The notes under the pieces are model-generated. The model searched no databases. It worked only from the letters and a program-made list of their open reading frames with translations, and was not told where the DNA came from. Positions 33,100 through 46,700 of a DNA stretch of 64,000 bases are shown here, piece by piece; within the stretch, counting starts at the first letter, position 1; every line of letters starts with the position of its first letter. The stretch lies in NCBI GenBank assembly GCA_022818135.1, contig JAFMSR010000018.1, forward strand, positions 3,744,331-3,808,330, read 5' to 3'. The position numbers and the translations under genes are program-made. Source of the stretch: Saxidomus purpurata (taxonomy: Eukaryota; Mollusca; Bivalvia; Venerida; Veneridae).

Positions 33100-34729
33100 G
33101 GAGGTAGGAATATAGGTTCTTGTTCGTCCGTACGTACGTCCCGAAAATCTTGTAACATGAACTGCTCCTTTACTAACTGACACAAAGTTATGTAACTTCA
33201 TACAAATGATTATTGTCATGAGAATTTTAGATTGGCATGAAGGTTTTAAATTTATTTTGGACCAGTAACACGAGTGTTAGTCAAAATTAAGCCAAAATTC
33301 TTATGGTATCGACTGCTCCTTTACTAATGGACATAGAGTCACCAAACATCATGCAAATGGTTACTGGAATGAGAGGTTGTGCGCCTGAGTTGGACCAAAA
33401 ACAAGTTATACATAGTATTGTTGACCTTACCCTTGGGACCTAAAAAAATCAAATAAAAACTCCCGGTTAATATCGACCCCCGCCCCCGCCCCGGCGCTCA
33501 TTTGATGCTACATTAAGGTATGTAGGATTAAAAAAAACAACATCTTCTTCTCTCAGACCACAAGGCCCAGAATGTAGATATTTGGCACGTAGCACTGCCT
33601 AGTGGTCCTGTAACAAGATTGTTCAAATCTTACCTCTTAGGTCCAAGTTGGTCCCCGGGGTCCCTCGACCTACTGACCTACTTTCCTGTTTTTTAGCTCA
33701 CCTGAGTACATCAGTCAGTTAGAGCAAAGTTATGGAAATCTGCTCTTGTTTTCTGACAAAGGTGGAATGGGGGCATCCGTGTCCTATGGACGAAGTTCTA
33801 GTTTTCGTTTAATTTCCTTAATACATATGTTTCATGTTGGTTACTACAGGGAAATTTCTTAACAATTTCCACGCATTCGTTGTAAACAGTTATTTTATTC
33901 AAATATTCCATTCAAAAGGGATGTATTTTTAAATAAAAAAAATATTGGACCAAATTTGACAAGTGGCATCAAGATTGACAGTGAATTGTGCCCTTTTGAC
34001 TGGTTGACAATGAAGAGATAGAAATACAGACAAAACAAACTTTGATAAAGAAAACGTCTATTGAAGCACTTTGGACTGAAATGAAGTAAATAATATTTAA
34101 CGCAACTATAATATAGGTTACAGTTTCACACTACAAGTTTTACGGATTCAATACTAACTTTGTGGATTAAGACATTAAAATTTGTGATGGACATCAGAGA
34201 TAGGAGCTTATTATTTAACGTTTTGCTATTTATTTCATGGAAGTGGTGCATGTAAAATTATGCGTAATATGATCCGTGAATGAACGTTTACAAAAGCTGG
34301 TGCATTAAACTTTGCATTATAACATATTATTTACATATTTGGCATCAATAATTAAAACGTCATAAAATAACACCAAATTATTTACATTACAAATACATTT
34401 TTGCGCTGTATGTGAAAGCTGAAGCTGAGAGTGAATTCAGATGCATTATATTTAATGCTAAATCATATGAATATTCAGGAGAAAGATGAAACTGTCTTAA
34501 ATTTGTGTTCATAGGACCAACATTATTTCAATTGTAATGAAACCCCCGTATCCATTTTAAATTCCAACACTTTTCGAGCATGCAGTATAACTCTAAATCT
34601 ACATCGGCATGATACTCGCGCTAAACAAAGGTGATGCTACCACTGAAATTCATGGACCAAGATAAAATTTAAGTATGATGATAAGCTTAAAAGCGTACAG
34701 TGGGCATTTCCTTATTATTTTTATTGCAG
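33100..34729. other. Intronic DNA with old repeat fragments
   Basis: 33120-33480 and 33530-33700 resemble old non-autonomous elements (CAGACCACAAGGCCCAGAAT). A TTTAGCTCACCTGAG terminus lies at about 33698. 33930-34010 is the duplicate of 14535-14600. Confidence 0.45.
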
Positions 34730-34882
34730 AGCCAAGTAGCAGTACAACCATAAAGAAAGAGGAAGAAACCTTGAAATGCGTTTTGTCAGTATTAGGCGAG
34801 ACAAGTACCCTTCATGGTGTTCCAAAAATAATTTCGTCCAAACAAATGGCTGTCAAAGTTCTCTGGTGTCTACTACTTCTAG
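34730..34882 (+). CDS. DEG/ENaC channel, 5' exon version 1 (N-terminus and first half of TM1)
   Basis: 153 bp, acceptor TTATTTTTATTGCAG and donor GTAATT, phase 1 at both ends. It encodes an acidic/polar cytosolic head (PSSSTTIKKEEE), the STLHGVPKI segment with the His-Gly gating motif conserved in DEG/ENaC channels, and the start of TM1 (VKVLWCLLLLG). Splicing to 60331 continues TM1 as TMAVFSTQLYELC. A paralogous exon at 48722 carries the same STLHG-IPKI and VKVLWCLLLLG pattern, so the two look like alternative 5' exons. The acceptor implies an upstream exon; the micro-exon at 32862 fits by phase. Confidence 0.7.
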
Positions 34883-35529
34883 GTAATTCAGCATAATAAT
34901 TTAGTGCCGAAAGGTTTACTTTATGATGTTGTAAATCCAACAACTTATGTATGCTTAATAATCATTTTCGGTTATAATTTAATGCAAAATTACTGTCAGA
35001 TGAACAAAAGTAAACAGGTCCAATCCTTCGGTAACCATTAGAAATGATTAAATGTTTTCTTGTAAAGTGCATTTTAATATAAACAGGATCTTTTAACATA
35101 GTCAAAATATATATCTTTAAATAAAAATATGCTTCTTGACTGTTAAACAGTTTCATTAAATGAAAGGAAGATTTGATTTGATTTTTCGAGGAAAAGTGAT
35201 TCATATTCGTATTACCCATTTTGTTCTATTTTACTTCAGATTGTGATTTCAGAACTCGCCTTATTTTAGAAATGACTTGAAGGAAATAAAATGATTTTAG
35301 GATATCTTGCTATGGTTCAAGTAATATAAAATGTTTGAAATAAATCAATTGGCATTCAATTGCAATTTGTAGGGTAGACGGTGCAATTAATAAAATCATC
35401 ATAAATACAAAATCTTTCTCTGTATTATTGTTTCTTTTCTTCTGTCTGAAATTTATTGCTCTTTAAAGCTGCTAATTTTGGTGGAAAAAACAATGTACCA
35501 TTCAAAAGAAATATTTATTTTGATCCTCA

Positions 35530-36667
35530 GGGCATGTTTTAAACAACTTGGTAGAGGTCGACTAGTTAAATATCTAAACTCTGGGCCAGAAGATTTTTAA
35601 AGTTTTCTTTTTGAAATCTATATGAAAACCAGTGACACCCTGGGTGTGGTCAATTTTGACCATAGTCATGATATAAACAGACTTTGTAGAGGTGCACTGA
35701 CAATGTTTAAAGACTTAATATCTAAGCTTATGGTATTGGTTTTGGAGGAGAAGATTGTTTAAGTTTTAACTATATTGGCAGTTAGAGCTTCATGTGAACG
35801 CACATAAACCTTACATATATTTTCAAATATTAAAACAATTTAATTTTTATTTGCAAAGTGCATTGAATCACCGTTACCAACTATGTGTATAAATTTGAAG
35901 AAACAAATTGAGTGGTTGATTTTTTGCCAGTTGGTGCAATGAATGAATTTATGAATTTGAAGCTAGAAAAAACATGGGTGTAAATCAAGCCATTACGGGC
36001 ATGAAGTTAGACTTACCGCTCTTGTGTTTATAGAAGCACTGCTTGGATATGTACTGTAAATGTTGACCTATTCTGGATTTGACTTCAAAGGATTAATACA
36101 TCTTTAAATTGCAACGGCCCATTTTGCATGACGTTAATCTTTGTTTGTATTTTGAAGTTTTCCATATATCACTTATTCAATATATGTAGTGACCCAACAG
36201 GCGGAGTCATTTTTGACCTGGGGTCATGATTTAAACAATCTTGGTAGAAACACACTAGAAAATGTTACACACAAAATATCTAAGCTCTAGGCCTCGTGGT
36301 TTCAGAGAGAAAGATTTTTAAATGTTCCTATAGAAACCTATGTAAAATCAAGTAACCCCCTGGCATGGACAATTTTTATCCGTAGGTCATTATTTAAACT
36401 AACTAAGTAGAAGCCCACTAGGCACTGCTACCTGCAAAATTGCTAAGCTCTGGCTCTTCTAGATAACATCGAGAGCTATGAAATCAAATTCTTTGGACAA
36501 CTTTTAAAGGGGACGACTAAATCATTATGTCCGTGAAGTTTGGATGAAATTGACCAAGTGGTTTCGGAGGAGATATCGTGAGAAGAAATTGTTGACGCAC
36601 GGAAAACGATGGACTCAGGCGATCACTATAGCTCGCATTGAGCACAAAGTGCTCAGGTGAACTAAGA
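35530..36667. mobile_element. Non-autonomous element related to the one at 57.75-59.6 kb
   Basis: Repeated phrases TCATGATTTAAACAATCTTG and ATATCTAAGCTCTAGGCC, ending at AGTGCTCAGGTGAACTAA. These match the interior and the AGCTCAGGTGAGCTAA terminus of the 57.75 kb element. Confidence 0.6.
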
Positions 36668-38570
36668 TGATGTTTAGAGAAACTTGAAATCTAAATAACG
36701 TCTAGGTCCATTCTGTCTATTTTCTCGGGGTTAAACAATTTCAGTTATTTACGCGCGGGCAGTTTATCTAATTATCTAACTATTGTTCCTGGGAAGGACC
36801 ATTACTAGATTCAATATATCCGAGTTGTAGTTGAAGTTGACCATATTCAGGTTCTAGACTTAAATTCACTCCCTGTGTTTCCCTTCGTTTTTTTTTCGCA
36901 TAGACGATAAGTTTTGGTTTCGTTGTAATCACGTTATAATTTTACCGAGTTGGCACAATTATGATATTTTCGCGGGTGGCAAAGTCACGAGTGGCAATAA
37001 CAACGCCTGCTGTTCACGAGCGAAATTAACGTGATATTACATGGGAACAAACATTTTTTTCTGTTTATTTTATTTTTCAATAAAATGTGGAAATTGCGTA
37101 AAACGTCATAAGTTTAAACTTTATTTATTCAACAGAAGTACATGTAATACAACAGACAATAATTGACAATGGATGAGAGAACAAGTGAGAGAAAACGTCA
37201 TTAGAAAGCATTATACGTATGACGACATTTGAACGATGTCATCGTCGTTTGGTTTCTAGTATTAGTACGCTCGGCATACTCTTTGACGTTACTTTGATTA
37301 CTTCACTGTTTAAATCAGTGTGTTTTTCGAGTAATAATCCACCGTTTTATTTTGATTAACCACTGAAAAAGCAATGATTTGCCCACTTATTTCTTACAAA
37401 CTCCACTCCCTCTACTGCAGTAAATGTTAGATTTTGTTAGAAACAAGACTAAAAGTATTCTGCTTGAATTTTTTACCTAGCCATGTAAACACGAAATACG
37501 TTAGAAAGCATAAATGTTTAATGAAATATATTGATATAATCTAGTCCTTTGGTGAGACTTATTACATGCACATATCAATTCCACTTAACAACCTATCAAT
37601 TGAACACAATTCAACATACCCAAGTTCCCCCTGTTGTCCATATAATGCTTTAGTAAAAACATCCTCGGGTCTAATGGTTGCTCTGGGAAATGTTGCATAA
37701 CGGGTTTTAGATAAAAATTAAACGGAGAGATAAATTCAATAACAGGAATAATTCATTTGATGCTAAGTGCCCGAGGATACGGTAGAAAGTATTCTTGGTT
37801 CCCGGTGTGACTTATGTGATTTATGAACACTGGGTGCGAATTACAATGTAACATAACTATACATATTTATTTCTATTGAATTAAGTATGTTACATTATTG
37901 AGTCTAATTCTTTTTAATCATGAAAGTTTTCTGTCGTGAAAATAAGTTTTAGATACAAAAATCAATCATTCGTAGACTTCTTTAATAAAAAATTCAATGG
38001 TTGTACATTATGTAAAGCAATTTAAGCACTATATTTAGTCACTTGCACGTAGATTTGTGCTTTCACCACTTTGGGTGTTCTGGGCATGCTTATTTCCCTT
38101 TGGCCGCTCTGTTTGTCAACCCTTGAACCTTTAAAGAAATGATAAAACTTGTGATGCTGCGTACCTGGGGTTTTGTTTAAAACTGTTCTCAGATACGGCA
38201 TCCTTTTTATTAAAACATATGCATCTTCAGCTTGTGTCGCTCATAACTAAAAAATACAACAAGTCGTATCATGCCACCTAAGTATGTGAATCTAAGATTT
38301 GTTTGACCCTTACCTCAGAAAGAATATATACATGGCCCTGAAAAGAGTTAAACTTGTGTAGTCAACAGATGCCGAAACAACGATACAACTCCCAAAATCT
38401 CACTTAAAGACCCTACTTTACGTTCAATCCCCTGGTTAAGGAGTACATACGTATATTTATTATATATCTATAATTATTTTGCCAAAAATACAGCCTATAT
38501 TCCGCCATCAAATACGGCCTGACAGAAAAAATTCCGTATTGTATGTACGTGGAATACAAATAGCGCGGTA
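36668..38570. other. Intronic DNA without recognisable features
   Basis: AT-rich, no exon or array supported. Confidence 0.4.
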
Positions 38571-38794
38571 AAATTTGTAAGAGTGCATTTAATTGGCTCT
38601 AAAATGCACATGACGTTAATAACGTCGCTTTTGACTGGGTCGTTACTATTTGTTTATACGATGACGTCAATAAAATGGCGTCGCATACTTCGTATATTTC
38701 GCGCTAAAAAGGGTTTTTCTTCAATTTTATGCTTAGAATATCATTTTAATTTAGTTTATTCGCGCAGACAAGTGTCAAAAGGTATATAATAAAA

Positions 38795-38937
38795 GGGTTA
38801 TTAGTATAGTTATGTGATCCATAAGCCGGATTGGCTCTCATCGAGGTCGGATCAAACTCGTGCTACGCACTCGTATGATCCGACGCACGACTCGAGCAAA
38901 TCCGGCATGCTGGATCACGCTACTATACTAATAACCC
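38795..38937. mobile_element. Palindromic (foldback) MITE
   Basis: GGGTTATTAGTATAGTTATG at the left is mirrored by the complement ending ACTATACTAATAACCC at the right, and the inner parts (GTGATCCATAAGCCGGATT against AAATCCGGCATGCTGGATCA) also pair. The whole 143 bp folds into one long imperfect hairpin. Confidence 0.82.
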
Positions 38938-39489
38938 TATTTTACCATATATACGATATCTGAACTTACATAATTTCAAGGACCTCTTATGTATTTTGTG
39001 CGCATAATGTGACGTGTAATACAGTTATCCGACGAGAACAACTGTAAAGATGAGTTTGCAACATGAATTCTTTCAAAGCAACAGCATTATTTTAATGTAT
39101 AGGCCTGTGCATTGCACTGTTGTTGGCATCTGAATGGCCAGACGTTTTTAAACAAATTATGAACGAAACGTTTTAATGAAAGGAAACGTCTTCTATAAGT
39201 GAATGCTCATTCTTGGAGTAAAAATTCGCGTACAACTTATTTTCACTCTATTCGCTTATATTATACACCCTTTCAATTAATCGATAATCTACCGACCAAG
39301 AGTTGTGTCCCTTACCGGCTGTGACGTCATATGAGGATAAATTGCACACATTAAAACATCGCTGACACTTACTTTGTAATAGTGAATAAGGTTAAACGAG
39401 TTTTATGGCGTAATCGGTAATGATTTTGACATTTAATACACCACTACTACGTAACTAGAGCTATCACTAAATGTGATTAATACCCCCAA
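38938..39489. other. Intronic DNA without recognisable features
   Basis: No exon or repeat seen. Confidence 0.35.
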
Positions 39490-40680
39490 AAGACTGCTTT
39501 ATAAACTGAGGAAGTTCGTAGTAACAGAATACCTTGCAAACAAACTAAAGAGAGATATTGTTCTTGGCAATAACTCTGTAATTTGTCAAGATAGAGTCAT
39601 GGTTCTTGTACACTGCACTTTCTCTCAATGTTCTTGACCATTGTATGAAGTTGTATTAAATTCCAACCAATAGTTTTCGAATTATACTCTGGACAAGGAA
39701 AAGTAACAAAGGGCAATAACTCTGTAATGAGTAAAGATAGAGTAACTGTGAAATAAATTAGTATAAACTATAAACTAGTAGTTTACGAATTATGCTCTGG
39801 ACAAGGAAAAGTAACAAAGGGCAATAACTCTGTAATGAGTCAAGATAGAGTTATGGTTCATGTGCACTTCACTTCCTCTCAATGTACTTGACCGTTGTAT
39901 GAGGTTGTATTGAATTCCAACCAGTAGTTTTTAACTTATGCTCCGGACAAGGAAAAGTTACAAAGGGCAATAACTCTGTAATTAGTCAAGATAGTTCTTG
40001 TGCACTGCACTTCCTCTCAATGTGTTTGACCATTGTATGAAGTAATATTTAATTCCAACTAGTAGTTTTCAAGTTATGCTCTGGACAAGGAAAAGTAACA
40101 AAGGGCAATAACTCAGTAAATACTCAAGATAGAGTTATGGTTCTTGTACACTGCACTTCCTCTGATTGTGCTTGAACATTGTATGAAATTGTATTGAATT
40201 CCAACTAGTAGTTTTCAAGTTATGTTGGCAATAACTCAGTAAATACTCAAGATGGAGTTATGGTTCTTGTGCACCGCACTTTCTCTGATTGTGCTTGATC
40301 ATTGTATGAAATTGTATTGAATTCAAACTAGTAGTTTTCAAGTTATGCTCCGGACAAGGAAAAGTAACAAAGGGCAATAACGCTGTAATAAGTCAAGATA
40401 GAGTTATGGTTCTTGTGCACTGCACTTCCTCTCAATGTGTTTGACCATTGTATGAGGTTGTATTGAATTCCAACCAGTAGTTTTTAACTTATGCTCCGGA
40501 CAAGGAAAAGTAACAAAGGGCAATAACTCTGTAATTAGTCAAGATGGTTCTTGTGCACTGCACTTCCTCTCAATGTGTTTGACCATTGTATGAAGTAATA
40601 TTTAATTCCAACTAGTAGTTTTCAAGTTATGCTCCGGACAAGGAAAATGCAACAGACCGACCGACCGACCGACCACCGGG
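39490..40680. repeat. Tandem array of about seven to eight diverged units, element interior
   Basis: Recurring landmarks GGGCAATAACTCTGTAAT, CACTGCACTTCCTCTCAATG and TTATGCTCCGGACAAGGAAA at roughly 110-150 base spacing, closing in a short CCGA run. Distant copies of the same family occur at 61080-61440. This looks like the body of a non-autonomous transposon ending in the hairpin at 40690. Confidence 0.8.
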
Positions 40681-40689
40681 TGACTCCTA

Positions 40690-40720
40690 TATACCCCCCA
40701 AACTTCGTTTGGGGGGTATA
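40690..40720. repeat. Perfect 14-bp stem hairpin at the array end
   Basis: TATACCCCCCAAAC and its exact complement enclose a three-base TTC loop. It closes the preceding element; the 35-bp satellite begins five bases later. Confidence 0.93.
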
Positions 40721-40725
40721 ATTAT

Positions 40726-43700
40726 GATTGTAGATGAGTGCTGTTTGATAATGTATACCTGATTGTAGATGAGAGCTGTTTGATAATGTTTACCTGACTG
40801 TAGCTGAGTGCTGTATGATAGTGTTTATCTGACTGTAAATGAGTGCTGTTTGATAGTGTTTATCTGATTGTAGATGAGTGCTGTTTGATAGTGTATATCT
40901 GATTGAAGATGAGTGCTGTTTAATAGTGTATATCTGACTATAGATGAGTGCTGTTTGAAAATGTTTATCTGACTGTAGATGAGTGCTGTTTGATAGTGTT
41001 TATCTGACTGTAGATGAGTGCTGTTTGATAATGTATATCTGACTGTAGATGAGTGCTGTTTGATAATGTATATCTGACTATAGATGAGTGCTGTTTGAAA
41101 GTGTATATCTAACTGTAGATGAGTGCTGTTTGATAATGTATATCTGACTATAGATGAGTGCTGTTTGATAGTGTATATCTGACTGTAGATGAGTGCTGTT
41201 TAATAATGTATATCTGACTGTAGATGAGTGATGTTTGACAGTGTATATCTGACTGTAGATGAGTGCTGTTTGATAATGTATATCTGATTGTAGATGAGTG
41301 CTGTTTGATAGTGTTTATCTAACTGTAGATGAGTGCTGTTTGATAGTGTTTATCTGACTGTAGATGAGTGCTGTTTGATAGTGTATATCTGATTGTAGAT
41401 GAGTGCTGTTTGATAATGTATATCTGATTGTAGATCAGTGCTGTTTGATAGTGTTTATCTGACTGTAGATGAGTGCTGTTTGATAGAGTTTAGCTGACTG
41501 TAGATGAGTGCTGTTTAATAGTGTATATCTGATTGTAGATGAGTGCTGTTTGATAGTGTATATCTGATTGTAAATGAGTGTTGTTTGATAATGTATATCT
41601 GATTGCAGATGAGTGCTGTTTGATAATGTTTATCTGACTATAGATGAGTGTTGTATGAAAATGTATATCTGACTATAGATAAGTGCTGTTTGATAGTGTA
41701 TATCTGACTGTAGATGAGTGCTGTTTAATAATGTATATCTGACTGTAGATGAGTGCTGTTTGATAGTGTATATTTGACTGTAGATGAGTGCTGATTGATA
41801 ATGTATATCTGATTGTAGATGAGTGCTGTTTGATAATGTATATCTGATTGTAGATGAGTGCTGTTTGATAATGTATATCTGATTGTAGATGAGTGCTGTT
41901 TGATAGTGTTTATCTGACAGTAGATGAGTGCTGTTTGATAATGTTTATCTGACTGTAGATGAGTGCCGTTTAATAGTGTTTATCTGATTGTAGATGAGTG
42001 CTGTTTGATAATGTGTATCTGACTGTAGATGAGTGCCGTTTAATAGTGTTTATCTGATTGTAGATGACAGCTGTTTGATAATGTTTATCTGACTGTAGAT
42101 GAGTGCTGTTTGATAATGTTTATCTGACTGTAGATGAGTGCTGTTTGATAATGTTTATCTGACTGTAGATGAGTGCTGTTTGATAGTGTTTATCTGATTG
42201 TAGATGAGTGCTGTTTGATAGTGTTTATCTGACTGTAGATGAGTGCTGTTTGATAATGTTTATCTGACTGTAGATGAGTGCTGTTTAATAGTGTTTATCT
42301 GATTGTAGATGAGTGCTGTTTGAAAGTGTTTATCTGACTGTAGATGAGTGTTGTTTGATAATGTTTATCTGACTGTTGATGAGTGCTGTTTGATAGTGTT
42401 TATCTGATTGTAGATGAGTGCTGTTTTATAATGTTTATCTGACTGTAGATGAGTGCTGTTTGATAATGTTTATCTGACTGTAGATGAGTGCTGTTTGATA
42501 ATGTTTATCTGATTGTAGATGAGTGCTGTTTGATAATGTTTATCTGACTGTAGATGAGTGCTGTTTGATAATGTTTATCTGACTGTAGATGAGTGCTGTT
42601 TGATAGTGTTTATCTGATAGTAGATGAGTGCTGTTTGATAGTGTTTATCTGACTGTAGATGAGTGCTGTTTGATAATGTTTATCTGACTGTAGATGAGTG
42701 CTGTTTGATAATGTTTATCTGACTGTAGATGAGTGCTGTTTGATAATGTTTATCTGACAGTAGATGAGTGCTGTTTGATAATGTATATCTGACTGTAGAT
42801 GAGTGCTGTTTGATAATGTATATCTGACTGTAAATGAGTGCTGTTTGATAATGTATATCTGACTGTAGATGAGTGCTGTTTGATAGTGTATATCTGACTA
42901 AAGATTTGTGCTGTTTGATAGTGTATATCTGACTGTAGATGAGTGCTGTTTGATAATGTTTATCTGATTGCAGATGAGTGTTGTTTGATAATGTTTAACT
43001 GACTGTAGATGAGTGCTGTTTAATAGTGTATATCTGATTGTAGATGAGCGCTGTTTGATAATGTATATCTGACTGTAAATGAGTGCTGTTTGATAATGTA
43101 TATCTGACTGTAGATGAGTGCTGTTTGATAGTGTATATCTGACTGTAGATGAGTGCTGTTTGATAATGTATATCTAACTATAGATGAGTGCTGTTTGATA
43201 GTGTTTATCTGACTGTAGATGAGTGCTGTTTAATAGTGTATATCTGATTGTAGATGAGCGCTGTTTGATAATGTATATCTGACTGTAAATGAGTGCTGTT
43301 TGATAGTGTATATCTGACTATAGATTTGTGCTGTTTGTTAGTGTATATCTGACTGTAGATGAGTGCTGTTTGATAATGTATATCTAACTATAGATGAGTG
43401 CTGTTTGATAGTGTTTATCTGACTGTAGATGAGTGCTGTTTGATAGTGTTTATCTGACTGTAGATGAGTGCTGTTTGATAATGTTTATCTGACTGTAGAT
43501 GAGTGCTGTTTAATAGTGTATATCTGATTGTAGATGGGTGCTGTTTGATAGTGTATATCTGATTGTAGATGAGTGCTGTTTGATAGTGTATATCTGATTG
43601 TAGATGAGTGCTGTTTGATAGTGTATATCTGATTGTAGATGAGTGCTGTTTGATAGTGTATATCTGATTGTAGATGAGCGCTGTTTGATAATGTTTATCT

Positions 43701-46700
43701 GACTGTAGATGAGTGCTGTTTGATAATGTATATCTGACTATAGATGATTGCTGTTTGATAGTGTATATCTGACTATAGATGAGTGCTGTTTGATAGTGTA
43801 TATCTGACTGTAGATGAGTGCTGTTTAATAATGTATATCCGACTGTAGATGAGTGCTGTTTGATAGTGTATATCTGACTGTAGATGAGTGCTGTTTGATA
43901 ATGTTTATCTGATTGTAGAAGAGTGCTGTTTGATAATGTATATCTGATTGTAAATGAGTGCTGTTTGATAATGTATATCTGACAGTAGATGAGTGCTGTT
44001 TGATAGTGTTTATCTGACTGTAGATGAGTGCTGTTTGATAATATTTATCTGACTGTAGATGAGTGCTTTTGATAATGTATATCTGACTGTAGATGAGTGC
44101 TGTTTGATAGTGTATATCTGACTGTAGATGAGTGCTGTTTGATAGTGTTTATCTGACTGTAGATGAGTGCTGTTTGATAGTGTTTATCTGACTGTAGATG
44201 AGTGCTGTTTGATAGTGTTTATCTGACTGTAGATGAGTGCTGTTTGATAGTGTATATCTGACTGTAGATGAGTGCTGTTTGATAGTGTTTATCTGACTGT
44301 AGATGAGTGCTGTTTGATAATGTATATCTGACTGTAGATGAGTGCTGTTTGATAATGTATATCTGACTGTAGATGAGTGCTGTTTGATAGTGTATATCTG
44401 ATTGTAGATGAGTGCTGTTTGATAATGTATATCTGATTGTAGATGAGTGCTGTTTGATAGTGTTTATCTGACTGTAGATGAGTGCTGTTTGATAATGTAT
44501 ATCTGAGTGTAGATGAGTGCTGTTTGATAATGTATATCTGATTGTAGATGAGTGCTGTTTGATAGTGTTTATCTAACTGTAGATGAGTGCTGTTTGATAG
44601 TGTTTATCTGACTGTAGATGAGTGCTGTTTGATATTGTATATCTGATTGTAGATGAGTGCTGTTTGATAATGTATATCTGATTGTAGATGAGTGCTGTTT
44701 GATAGTGTTTATCTGACTGTAGGTGAGCGCTGTTTGATAGTGTTTATTTGACTGTAGATGAGTGCTGTTTGATAGTGTATATCTGATTGTAGATGAGTGC
44801 TGTTTGATAGTGTATATCTGATTGTAAATGAGTGCTGTTTGATAATGTATATCTGATTGTAGATGAGTGCTGTTTGATAATGTTTATCTGACTGTAGATG
44901 AGTGCTGTTTGATAGTGTATATCTGATTGTAGATGAGTGCTGTTTGATAGTGTTTATCTGACTGTAGATGAGTGCTGTTTGATAATGTTTATCTGATTGT
45001 AGATGAGTGTTGTTTAATAGTGTTTATCTGATTGTAGATGAGTGCTGTTTGATAGTGTTTATCTGACTGTAGATGAGTGCTGTTTGATAATGTTTATCTG
45101 ACTGTAGATGAGTGCTGTTTGATATTGTTTATCTGATTGTAGATGAGTGCTGTTTGATAATGTTTATCTGACTGTAGATGAGTGCTGTTTGATAATGTTT
45201 ATCTGACTGTAGATGAGTGCTGTTTGATAATGTTTATCTGACTGTAGATGAGTGCTGTTTGATAGTGATTATCTGACTGTAGATGAGTGCTGTTTGATAG
45301 TGGTTATCTGACTGTAGATGAGTGCTGTTTGATAATGTTTATCTGACTGTAGATGAGTGCTGTTTGATAATGTTTATCTGACTGTAGATGAGTGCTGTAT
45401 GAAAATGTATATCTGATTGTAGATGAGTGCTGTTTGATAATGTTTATCTGACTGTAGATAAGTGCTGTTTGATAGTGTTTATCTGATTGTAGATGAGTGT
45501 TGTTTGATAATGTTTATCTGACTGTACATGAGTGCTGTTTAATAGTGTATATCTGATTGTAGATGAGCGCTGTTTGATAATGTATATCTGACTGTAGATG
45601 AGTGTTGTTTGATAGTGTATATCTGACTGTAGATGAGTGCTGTTTGATAGTGTATATCTGACTATAGATTTATGCTGTTTGATAGTGTATATCTGACTGT
45701 AGATGAGTGCTGTTTGATAATGTTTATCTGAATGTAGGTGAGCGCTGTTTGATTGTGTTTATTTGACTGTAGATGAGTGCTGTTTGATAGTGTATATCTG
45801 ATTGTAGATGAGTGCTGTTTGATAGTGTATATCTGATTGTAAATGAGTGCTGTTTGATAATGTATATCTGATTGTAGATGAGTGCTGTTTGATAATGTTT
45901 ATCTGACTGTAGATGAGTGCTGTTTGATAGTGTTTATCTGATTGTAGATGAGTGCTGTTTGATAGTGTTTATCTGACTGTAGATGAGTGCTGTTTGATAA
46001 TGTTTACCTGATTGTAGATGAGTGTTGTTTAATAGTGTTTATCTGAATGTAGATGAGTGCTGTTTGATAGTGTTTATCTGACTGTAGATGAGTGCTGTTT
46101 GATAATGTTTATCTGACTGTAGATGAGTGCTGTTTGATAATGTTTATCTGATTGTAGATTAGTGCTGTTTGATAATGTTTATCTGACTGTAGATGAGTGC
46201 TGTTTGATATTGTTTATCTGACTGTAGATGAGTGCTGTTTGATAATGTTTATCTGACTGTAGATGAGTGCTGTTTGATAATGTTTATCTAACTGTAGATG
46301 AGTGCTGTTTGATAGTGTTTATCTGATTGTAGATGAGTGCTGTTTGATAATGTTTATCTGACTGTAGATGAGTGCTGTTTGATAGTGTTTATCTGATTGT
46401 AGATGAGTGCTGTGTGATAGTGTATATCTGATTGTAGATGAGTGCTGTTTGATAATGTTTATCTGACTGTAGATAAGTGCTGTTTGATAGTGTTTATCTG
46501 ATTGTAGATGAGTGCTGTTTGATAATGTTTATCTGACTGTAGATGAGTGCTGTTTAATAGTGTATATCTGATTGTAGATGAGCTCTGTTTGATAATGTAT
46601 ATCTGACTGTAGATGAGTGTTGTTTGATAGTGTATATCTGACTGTAGATGAGTGCTGTTTGATAGTGTATATCTGACTATAGATTTATGCTGTTTGATAG

